A program made the position numbers and the translations under genes. Source: Myxococcales bacterium (lineage in GTDB: Bacteria > Myxococcota_A > Polyangia > Haliangiales > Haliangiaceae). Taken from it: a DNA stretch of 64,000 bases. Below are positions 57,593 to 64,000 of this stretch, one piece after another. Position 1 is the stretch's first letter. Every line of letters starts with the position of its first letter. The stretch is from contig JADJUW010000001.1 in assembly GCA_016716835.1 (NCBI GenBank), positions 496,001 through 560,000 on the forward strand, in the 5' to 3' direction. The notes under the pieces were generated by a model. That model was not told the DNA's origin. It made no database searches and saw only the letters and a program-made list of their open reading frames with translations.

Positions 57593-59299
57593 CTACGCCA
57601 AAAAGCCGCTGGCGAGGCGCGCCAGCGTTGCGGCGGCTTCGGCTTGGGCCGCGGACACATCGGTGGCGGCGCTGCGAGCCTCGAAGTAGATCTTTAGCTT
57701 GGGCTCGGTGCCGGACGGCCGCACGATGACGCGATGGCCGCCCTCTAGGCGATAGATCAGCACGTTGCTGGTCGGCGCGTCGCCGCGCGCGATGAGAAGG
57801 TCGTCGCTGGCGGTCACCGCACACGACGCGATGTGCGCCGGGGGCTTTGCGCGCAAGGTGGCGAGCAACTCGTCCATCGCGGTTTTGCCTGCCGCGCCGG
57901 CAAAGGCCTTGGATACTTGCTTGGTTAGATACATCCCGGTGCGGCGGCGAATATCGGCGAGATGCTCGGCGACGGTGCGCCCCTGCGCGCGATTATGCGC
58001 GGCCAGTTCAGCGAACACCAACGCCGCTGCGACGCCGTCTTTGTCGCGCACCGCGGTGCCAATGGTGTAGCCGAGGGCTTCCTCGTAACCAAAGACAAAC
58101 TGGCCGCCGGTTTCGGCCTCCCATTTAATTGCAGCATTGGCAATCCACTTAAAGCCGGTCAGCGTCTCGCGGTAATCGACGCCGTAGAGCTCGGCGAGCT
58201 TGCCGAGTAGTTGCGACGAGACCAGGGTGGTGGCGACCAGGCGCTTGCCGCTGGTGTTGGCCAGCAAGTAATCGGCGAGCAGTGCGCCGACCTCGTCGCC
58301 CGACAGCATGGCAAAGCCGCTCGCCGCCGCCGCCGAGGGAATTGCCACGGCGAGGCGATCGGCGTCGGGATCGTTGGCGAGCACCAAATCGGCCTTGGTG
58401 GCGCGCCCGAGCGCGAGCACGCGGTCCATGGCGCCGGGCTCTTCGGGGTTGGGAAAGGCGACGGTTGGGAAGGTGCCATCGGGGGTCGCCTGTGATGCCT
58501 CGGACGTGACGACAAAACCGGCCGCGCCAAGCACGCGCTGTACCCACGCGTCACCAACGCCATGCATCGCGGTGTACGCGATGGCGAGGCCGCCGCGATG
58601 GGTGGGCGGCAACGCAGCGATCGCGCGATCGTAACCGGTGACGTCGCGATAGGGCATAGCTGCGATCAGCTCGGCGCGCGGCGGCAGCTTGGCGATGATG
58701 GCGGGCAGCGCGGCGACGCGCGCGGCGATATCGATGTCATCCGGCGGCACAATCTGAGCGCCATTTTGTGCGTACACTTTATAACCGTTGTCGCGCGGCG
58801 GATTGTGGCTGGCGGTCACCACCACCGCCGCCTGCGCCTTGTTCGCCAAGAGCGCCCACGCGATTACCGGCGTTGGCGCGATGCCCTCGGCGAGCTTGAC
58901 GGAAATGCCATGGGCGGAAAGCGTCTCCGCGGTCTCGATGGCAAACGCGCGCGAATGCGTCCGCGCGTCGTGGCCGACCATGACCAAGCAGCCTGCGCCG
59001 TACTTGGCGAGCAGGTGCGCCGCCAGGCCCGTGGTCAGCCGCCGAATGGTCAGCGTGTTGAGGCGCAGCTTGCCGGCGCCCATTTCAGCGCGCACGCCGG
59101 CGGTACCAAAGGCGAGCTCGCCGACGAACTGGTCTTTGAGCGCTGCGAGCGCCGCCACCTCGCCCTGCGCCGCTGCCGCGAGTGGCGCGTCTAGTTCGTG
59201 CCCGTACAACGCGTCGGCATCGCGCCAGGCGCGGGTAAGTGCCAGCGTGGCCGCGGCCTCTTTGTCAGGATCAAGGTTGCCGTTGCGATCCGCGCTCAT
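57593..59299 (-). CDS. Phosphohexomutase (phosphoglucomutase/phosphomannomutase family)
   Basis: A 568-residue alpha-D-phosphohexomutase that interconverts hexose 1- and 6-phosphates. Motifs are LAFGTAGVRAEMGAG, the phosphoserine loop VVVTASHNPPRDNGYKVY, the metal loop LVLANDPDADRLAVA, GFKWIANAA with the sugar-binding FGYEEALGY, and the phosphate-binding RPSGTEPKLKIYFEA. The ~60-residue N-terminal extension and this motif set fit the PgcA/ManB long form. Substrate preference (glucose or mannose) cannot be decided. It precedes envelope-related genes on the same strand. Confidence 0.93.
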   Translation of the reverse strand: MSADRNGNLDPDKEAAATLALTRAWRDADALYGHELDAPLAAAAQGEVAALAALKDQFVGELAFGTAGVRAEMGAGKLRLNTLTIRRLTTGLAAHLLAKYGAGCLVMVGHDARTHSRAFAIETAETLSAHGISVKLAEGIAPTPVIAWALLANKAQAAVVVTASHNPPRDNGYKVYAQNGAQIVPPDDIDIAARVAALPAIIAKLPPRAELIAAMPYRDVTGYDRAIAALPPTHRGGLAIAYTAMHGVGDAWVQRVLGAAGFVVTSEASQATPDGTFPTVAFPNPEEPGAMDRVLALGRATKADLVLANDPDADRLAVAIPSAAAASGFAMLSGDEVGALLADYLLANTSGKRLVATTLVSSQLLGKLAELYGVDYRETLTGFKWIANAAIKWEAETGGQFVFGYEEALGYTIGTAVRDKDGVAAALVFAELAAHNRAQGRTVAEHLADIRRRTGMYLTKQVSKAFAGAAGKTAMDELLATLRAKPPAHIASCAVTASDDLLIARGDAPTSNVLIYRLEGGHRVIVRPSGTEPKLKIYFEARSAATDVSAAQAEAAATLARLASGFLA

Positions 59300-59330
59300 G
59301 CCAGCGTCTTAACGCGCCGTGACGGCGAAG

Positions 59331-59915
59331 TCACTTTGGCGTCGCCAACTTCTTTTTCATGCGCGCAATTAACCCGGCAAAGCCCTCTTTCGCGATGATT
59401 TTGTTGAATTGCGCGCGGTAGTTTTCGACGAGGCCGACGCCGTCGGTGACGACGTCAAACGCCTTATAGGTGCCGCTGGCGTTGCTTAGGACGTAGGCAA
59501 TGGGCACCGCCGCGGGGCGTCCCTTGCGCGTGGTCTTTACCGTCGTGCTGACGCGCACCGTGCCATCTGTGCCCGGCGCCTCGCCGTCATAGGTCACCTC
59601 AAACTGCAGATTCTTTTTGACGCCCTGCAGGTAGCTCGCCTCGATTAATTCGCGCAGCAGCGCGAGGTACTCGGATTTTTGTGCCGGCGAAAGTTTGCCC
59701 CAGTGGTCGACCAAGGCGCGCTGCCCCAGCAAGTCGAGATCGAGAAAGCCGCGCACCGCCTCGGTAACGGTGACGGCCTTGGCCTTTTTCTTTAGCAGCG
59801 TCGACACCGACGTGTTCGCGGTCTTCACCGCCTCCGTCGCCGGCCCCGCGCTCGCGACGTTTGTCACGCCGCCTATCGCGACAGCCAACAACCACGTAAC
59901 AATCGGGCGCATCAT
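59331..59915 (-). CDS. mlaC: MlaC/Ttg2D-family periplasmic phospholipid-binding protein
   Basis: A 194-residue exported protein with a signal peptide (MMRPIVTWLLAVAIGGVTNVASA). The mature domain follows the MlaC pattern: LDLDLLGQRALVDHWGKLSPAQKSEYLALLRELIEASYLQGV, then VRVSTTVKTT, VPIAYVL, TYKAFDVVTDGVGLVENYRAQFNKII and a lysine-rich C terminus. MlaC carries phospholipids between outer- and inner-membrane Mla complexes. No mlaBDEF genes are in the window. It starts 15 nt after the end of a TolC-like gene, so an efflux or envelope-lipid function for the pair is plausible. Confidence 0.87.
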   Translation of the reverse strand: MMRPIVTWLLAVAIGGVTNVASAGPATEAVKTANTSVSTLLKKKAKAVTVTEAVRGFLDLDLLGQRALVDHWGKLSPAQKSEYLALLRELIEASYLQGVKKNLQFEVTYDGEAPGTDGTVRVSTTVKTTRKGRPAAVPIAYVLSNASGTYKAFDVVTDGVGLVENYRAQFNKIIAKEGFAGLIARMKKKLATPK

Positions 59916-59929
59916 CACCGCCTACTATA

Positions 59930-61310
59930 TCACTTCGACTCACCCGGTGGGACCACGATCATCGGCGCGCTTGCCGTCAGCGTGCCCGCCGCGCGCGCCA
60001 GCTTGATTTGTGCGACATTCCACAGAAAAATCGCTTGCGCGACGCGGCCGCGCATCATGAATGATGCCAGATAGGCGTCGGCGAATTCCTTGGTTTCGGC
60101 GGCGCCTACGGCGTCGGCCTGCACCACGCCGACCAGCCAAGCACGGGAGCTCTTTTCGCCCAAGCGGGCAGCCGCGAGCCGCGCCAGTGCCGCTTCGGCC
60201 TCCGCATGCGCCGCTGCCATTTCAATCGCCACCAATTGCGCAGCGGCTTCGGCCTGCTTGCTCGCACGGGTGTGTGCGGCCGCGGCAGATTTTTTGGCCG
60301 CGCGCCAGCGGCTCAAACGTCCATTGTAATACCAGCGCAACCGTCCCTAACCGGCTGTTGTAAGGGTCGTTCGCATAAAACGACGGAGGGTCCTCTAGGC
60401 CACGCGCGATGCTCCCCCGGTAGCCCGCCACGAGCGCAAGGTTTGGCGCCAGCATGCGCGCTTGCAAGGTGGCAAGCTCACCCATGGCGCGGCTGCCCGC
60501 TTTGGCGGCGCGCAGTTCGGGCCGATGTGCGGTTGCGGTTTGCAGCCAGTCGGCGAGCGGCAGCAGTGTCTCGCTGACGGCGACAAACGGCGCTTCATCG
60601 ATATCGATTGCGGCATCGCCCGCGAGCGTGCGCAGCGCTGCGAGTGCGGTTCGTTCGGCTCCCACTGCATCCGCGAGTTGCATGCTCGCCTCGGCCATCA
60701 GCGTCTCGACGCGGCGTTCATCAAGCGGCGTTACGTCGGCGTCGCCACTCGCAATGCGATCTTGCAAACGCGTCTTTGCCGCCGCCAATTCGTCGAGGCC
60801 ATCTTGCAAAAAAAACTGCACCTCGCGCGCGAACTTTAGCCCCCAATACGCCCGCGCCACGTCCTGCATTAAGTCGGCCCTTGAGGCATCGGCTAGCGCA
60901 ACGCGCGCCTCGATGCCGGCCTTGGCCGCGCGCTTGGCTGGCCCGGCCTTACCAAACGACGCCAGCGGCTGCACGATTTGTAGCTGCAGCCCGAGGGCCA
61001 CCCCGCTTGCGCCGAACTCGGGGTCGGTCGGGTCAGTGCGGGTGCAGTCGGCGTTCAGGCACTCAATATCTGGGCTCGGTGCGAGATACGCCATCATCGT
61101 CGCCTTCGGGCCCGCCATCGCGGTGATTTCGCGCAGCTGCGCGCGCGCCGCGGCGACGTCGGCCTCGGCCATTTGTTGCTTGGGCGTGTTGTCCACCATG
61201 GCTAGCAGCGCGGTCAAGTCGACGCGTCGCATCGGAGGCGCCGGGTCCGCGAAGCCGGGGCTTGGCACCCAGGCACATAGCGCAAACGCAATAATCATTC
61301 GAGCAGGCAT
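59930..61310 (-). CDS. TolC-family outer membrane efflux protein, with a +1 frameshift
   Basis: The main segment starts MPARMIIAFALCAWVPSPGFA (signal peptide). It has the TolC/OEP layout of long helices with heptads (QLREITAMAGPKATMMAYL, then SRADLMQDVARAYWGLKFAREVQFFLQDGLDELAAAKTRL, then EASMQLADAVGAERTALAALRTLAGD). A second repeat begins with RPELRAAKAGSRAMGELATLQARMLAP. The final ~115 residues (AAAAHTRASKQAEAAAQLVAIEM...) are in another frame. Removing one T from the run TTTTTT at 60290-60295 joins them into ~459 residues. The break at a homopolymer points to a sequencing error. Transport substrate and inner-membrane partner are not known. Confidence 0.82.
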
Positions 61311-61335
61311 GCGCGCAGCGTAACAGAGCAGGGCG

Positions 61336-61935
61336 CTACAGCGCGAGCGACGCGCCCACGACAACGCTGACCGTGTTTGGCGCCTCAAGCGCCCCGGTGG
61401 AGATGCCGCCGAGAACGACGTTGATCGTTGCAAAGCTGCGCCGACCAATTAGGTACATCGCGCCGGCCTCGGCCGCACCGCCGATATAGCTACGAGCCTC
61501 GCGAGGTGGCAGGGCTAAGTTGCTGCGATACATACCCGCACCCGCACCAACATGGGCAAACCAGCCACGTGTGCCGACCGCCGCGCGCAGGCGCAGCGTT
61601 AGCTCGGTCGAAAAGGTTTCGAGCGTGGTGCCCGCGGCCACGCCGCCCGCGGTGTTGGCGACGCCAAAGTAATAGCCACCTGATGCCGACCAATGCACAC
61701 CAATGCCAAAGCGCTGGCCAATGGACATCGGCTGCCAGCCTGCCTCCATGCCGTAGCGCACGCCGCTGCCTATTACGCCGCTGGTGTTGCCAACGCCCGT
61801 GGTGCTGCCGATGATAATTCCAAGAAAGCTATCGGGGATGGCGGCGTCGGCATACACGTCTTGATGTGCGGTGGCGGCCAACGCCGTTGCGAGTGCGGTG
61901 CACAGTACCAGCGAGCGCAACGAGTGACGCCCCAC
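61336..61935 (-). CDS. Hypothetical exported beta-barrel-like protein
   Basis: A 199-residue protein with a signal peptide (MGRHSLRSLVLCTALATALAATA). The mature part alternates Gly and hydrophobic residues with aromatic ends (FGIGVHWSASGGYYFGVAN, ELTLRLRAAVGTRGWFAHVGAG, SVVVGASLAL), as in small outer-membrane barrels. The GTG start abuts the stop of the cyclic-nucleotide-binding gene (TAAGTG), so the two are coupled. No specific family is recognised. Confidence 0.65.
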   Translation of the reverse strand: MGRHSLRSLVLCTALATALAATAHQDVYADAAIPDSFLGIIIGSTTGVGNTSGVIGSGVRYGMEAGWQPMSIGQRFGIGVHWSASGGYYFGVANTAGGVAAGTTLETFSTELTLRLRAAVGTRGWFAHVGAGAGMYRSNLALPPREARSYIGGAAEAGAMYLIGRRSFATINVVLGGISTGALEAPNTVSVVVGASLAL

Positions 61936-62424
61936 TTAGAACTTGGACGTGGTGGCGAGGAAGGTCATCTTGTCGTTCGTCGCGCGCAGCCGCCGCGACA
62001 GCGTGCGGACAAAGCTCCATAATAGCTCATACGCCAAGTCGCGGTCGACAAAGAGTAAGTCTTCAATGTCCTTGCGGTGCAGGACAAACAGCTTGCCGGC
62101 CTCATGGCATAACGCTGTGGCCGAGCGCGGCGCGTCGTCGATGAGCGACATCTCGCCGAAATAGGCGCCCTCGCGCAGCACCGCGAGCGCCTCTTCGCCC
62201 ATGCCCGGCACCACGCGCGAAATGCGCACGCCACCCGCGAGCACGAGGTAAAATTTGTCGCCCGCATCGCCCTCGGAAAAAATGGTCGCACCCGAGCGGA
62301 TGACCTCTTCTTGGCCAATCGTGATCAAGCGCCGCAGGTGCGGCACCGGCAGCGTCTTAAACAGGTCGGTCGCGGCCAGAATCTCCAGCGTCGACGTCCC
62401 TGGCTTAGCAGCTGGCTCACTCAT
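61936..62424 (-). CDS. Cyclic-nucleotide-binding domain protein
   Basis: A 162-residue stand-alone cNMP-binding domain: EVIRSGATIFSEGDAGDKFYLVLAGGVRISRVVP and the phosphate-binding cassette AYFGEMSLIDDAPRSATALC, where the Glu and Arg contact cAMP/cGMP. The C terminus is helical (DRDLAYELLWSFVRTLSRRLR). No DNA-binding or enzymatic domain is attached, so it may act as a regulatory or scaffold subunit. ATG 62424 is chosen; a longer frame is open upstream. Confidence 0.85.
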   Translation of the reverse strand: MSEPAAKPGTSTLEILAATDLFKTLPVPHLRRLITIGQEEVIRSGATIFSEGDAGDKFYLVLAGGVRISRVVPGMGEEALAVLREGAYFGEMSLIDDAPRSATALCHEAGKLFVLHRKDIEDLLFVDRDLAYELLWSFVRTLSRRLRATNDKMTFLATTSKF

Positions 62425-62549
62425 GGCCGCCAGCTTCCCACGGCTGGGATGGGCGCGCAATGTGCCGAAAACACAAACGGCTCGCAGCCGGCGCTTGCGC
62501 GGCTCGAGACGTCAAAGAGTTATGCCGCGAGCGGCATGTAAATGCTTGC

Positions 62550-62885
62550 CTAGCGCAGCAATACGATGAGCGCGACAAAGGCGATAATGACGAGCGCTTC
62601 CATCAGGGCGAGCGCAATAATCATTGGCGTGAAGATCGCGTCTTTCGCGCCTGGGTTGCGAGCGATGCCGTCGAGCGCCGCTGCGGCGGCGCGGCCTTGG
62701 CCAAGCGCTGCGCCGAGGGCAGCCATCCCAATGGCAATGCCGGCGGCAAGCGAGATGATGCCAGCATTGCCAGCGACAGCCAACGCCGTGGCTGATTCGC
62801 CTTGAGCAAATGCAACTGAGGCGAATCCGAAGGTCACGAGGAACGTGGTGAAAGCGGCAATTTTCTTGGTGATACGGCTGGTCAT
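62550..62885 (-). CDS. atpE: ATP synthase F0 subunit c
   Basis: A 111-residue rotor-ring subunit. It has a hydrophobic N-terminal extension of ~30 residues that looks like a cleavable signal (ITKKIAAFTTFLVTFGFASVAFA). The hairpin follows: helix 1 with AAGIAIGMAALGAALGQGRAAAAALDG, the polar loop ARNPGAKD, and helix 2 with ALALMEALVIIAFVALIV. Glu96 is the ion-binding carboxylate. The residues right after it are Ala-Leu, without the Ser/Thr typical of Na+-binding c subunits, so proton coupling is favoured. A strong ribosome-binding site (AAGGAG) precedes the start. Confidence 0.94.
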   Translation of the reverse strand: MTSRITKKIAAFTTFLVTFGFASVAFAQGESATALAVAGNAGIISLAAGIAIGMAALGAALGQGRAAAAALDGIARNPGAKDAIFTPMIIALALMEALVIIAFVALIVLLR

Positions 62886-62963
62886 GGGGTTCTCCTTAAA
62901 ACGTCTTGGGTCAATATGCAAGGGTTGAACTAGCGGATTTCGTAATGAATTGTGGGGTACGGC

Positions 62964-63744
62964 TTAGTGTTCTTCGTGCGCGATTGCCATCGAAATGTAG
63001 ACCATCGAAAGCATACAGAATACGAGCGCCTGCACGAAGCAGATGAAGAGGCCGAGGAAGTAAAACGGCAGGGGTACGATGATAGGCACCAGCGAGAAAA
63101 AGGCGGCGATGACCTTATGGTCTGCAACCATATTGCCCATGAGGCGAAACGCCAGCGAGAATGGCCGGGCCACATGGCTGATGATCTCGATTGGCAGCAT
63201 CAGTGGGACGAGGTACCAAACGGGCCCGAGGAAATGCTTGAAGTAGGCAGGTCCGTGTTCTTTAGCACCGTAGTAGTGGGTCAAAAAGAAGACGGTGACC
63301 GAGATCGCCAGGTTGGTTTTAAGTGTGTCGTTTGGCGTGACAAACCCGGGCACCAAGCCGATGAGGTTACCAAAAAGCAGAAATAGGAAAATGGCGCCGA
63401 TGAGCGGGTAGAAGCGCGCGGCATTGTCCTTCCCGAATTGGCCGACAACTAAGCCGTAGACGTATTCCGCGAGGGCTTCAAAGACGTTGCGAAAATTCAT
63501 GCGTCGCGGGGGTACGATGCCACCGTCGCCACTGACGGCTAGGCTCTTTGCGGAAATGGGTCGCTCCGAGTGCGACGAAACCGAGCACCAACAACGCGAC
63601 GATGACGTGAATTAACGTAAAATGCGTGCCTTGAAACATCGCAAATTTGGTGTCGCGTTCCAAAAGGTGGCGCGCGTTGTCGTTTAGCGATTGCCACCAT
63701 CCGAATCGATTTAGGTAATCAAACCAAGTGCCGTGTTCGCCCAT
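62964..63744 (-). CDS. atpB: ATP synthase F0 subunit a, with a +1 frameshift
   Basis: The stator channel subunit. The first ~65 residues (MGEHGTWFDYLNRFGWW, then TLIHVIVALLVLGFVALGAT) are in one frame. The remainder is in a second frame: MNFRNVFEALAEYVYGLVV, FLLFGNLIGLVPGFVTPND and LPIEIISHVARPFSLAFRLMGNMVADHKVI, which holds the essential Arg in RPFSLAFRL. The frame changes within about 63500-63600; removing one of the G pair at 63542-63543 gives a continuous protein of ~259 residues. Because atpB is a core gene, an error in the sequence is the likeliest cause. It sits upstream of atpE with 78 nt between. Confidence 0.9.
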
Positions 63745-63756
63745 GAATTCTCTCGC

Positions 63757-63996
63757 TTAGGGTTGGTTAGGGGAGGTGTGAATTGGCGCCGGGAGCGCCG
63801 GAGGCGCCGTGCGCGCAAGCTCAATGAAGATTGAAAATGCAAATAGCAAATAGCCAAGGCCGAAACCCAGCGGCGACATGGGGATGAGTAGCAAGGCGCC
63901 GAGGGTAAACAAGATTAACAAGACCAACTTGGGCATGAGCCACGCAAGCCGTTTTGCCGACAACTCTTGCGCGGTTGTTGTCCGGATGCGGGCCAA
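63757..63996 (-). CDS. Small membrane protein at the window edge, in AtpI-like position
   Basis: 79 residues from a TTG at 63996; the frame is open to the window edge, so the true N terminus may lie outside. Two hydrophobic segments (LVLLILFTLGALLLIPM and GFGLGYLLFAFSIFIELA) are followed by a Pro-rich tail. Its position, 12 nt before atpB, matches the small AtpI/AtpZ/AtpR-type genes that head many F0 operons, but sequence alone does not identify the family. Confidence 0.5.
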   Translation of the reverse strand: MARIRTTTAQELSAKRLAWLMPKLVLLILFTLGALLLIPMSPLGFGLGYLLFAFSIFIELARTAPPALPAPIHTSPNQP

Positions 63997-64000
63997 AAAA

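Noticed and set aside
62550..62885. Sodium-coupled ATP synthase
   Set aside because: The residues after the ion-binding Glu in subunit c are Ala-Leu rather than the Ser/Thr of sodium-type rings, so proton coupling is the default reading.

Overview
The window is about 64 kb of GC-rich, gene-dense chromosomal DNA. It most resembles a member of the Myxococcota (myxobacteria and relatives). Supporting signs are many lipoproteins with clear lipoboxes, a Ser/Thr kinase, an AgmX/PglI-type protein (zinc ribbon, GYF, TM, C-terminal domain), a bacterial mevalonate-to-IPP operon, and F0 ATP synthase genes without F1 genes beside them. This assignment is inference from gene content. No rRNA, tRNA or phage structural gene was recognised.

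Layout. 0.2-3.5 kb: a lipoprotein related to peptidylarginine deiminase, a HEAT-repeat lipoprotein and an APH-like kinase. 3.5-10.3 kb: small membrane proteins, a membrane pyrophosphatase (hppA) followed by a large palindrome, then two paralogous lipoproteins and repeat locus A. 10.3-15.6 kb (minus strand): SDR, LON-domain protein, carB, greA. 15.6-21.1 kb: dacB, divergent from a peptide-binding lipoprotein, then a PilZ-like protein and rarA. 21.1-27.2 kb (minus): an isoprenoid block of UbiA-family prenyltransferase, fni, mvk, mvaD, pmk and squalene/phytoene synthase. The four central genes overlap by ATGA and together convert mevalonate to IPP/DMAPP, with a C30/C40 synthase as the likely consumer. 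27.2-31.5 kb: histidine kinase, receiver and GGDEF genes (the last two split only by one in-frame TAG), gpsA. 31.6-38.2 kb: Ser/Thr kinase, lipoprotein, ilvA, AgmX/PglI-like protein, hemW. 38.2-44.7 kb: hrcA-grpE-dnaK-dnaJ, coupled to a periplasmic-binding-fold lipoprotein and a zinc-ribbon membrane protein. 44.7-47.1 kb: two CorC/HlyC-like CBS proteins. 47.1-49.3 kb: repeat locus B, a broken Sel1-repeat lipoprotein gene of lower GC, and repeat locus C. 49.3-55.4 kb: copper-monooxygenase-like lipoprotein, mscL, acnA, rnd, TerB-like. 56.2-57.6 kb: a small lower-GC island with vapBC. 57.6-64 kb (minus): phosphohexomutase, mlaC, tolC-like, beta-barrel-like protein, cyclic-nucleotide-binding protein, atpE, atpB and a small membrane protein at the edge.

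The most unusual structure is a family of interspersed palindromic repeats at three loci (9944-10299, 47114-47474, 48923-49285). Each has a core with near-identical inverted arms, and one arm is tandemly repeated with an exact 47-bp period. Loci B and C lie in opposite orientations on either side of the Sel1 gene.

A caution: rarA, corC-2, tolC and atpB each carry one single-base frameshift, three of them in or next to a homopolymer, and the Sel1 gene carries seven. Because atpB is a core gene, at least some of these look like uncorrected sequencing or assembly errors rather than biology.
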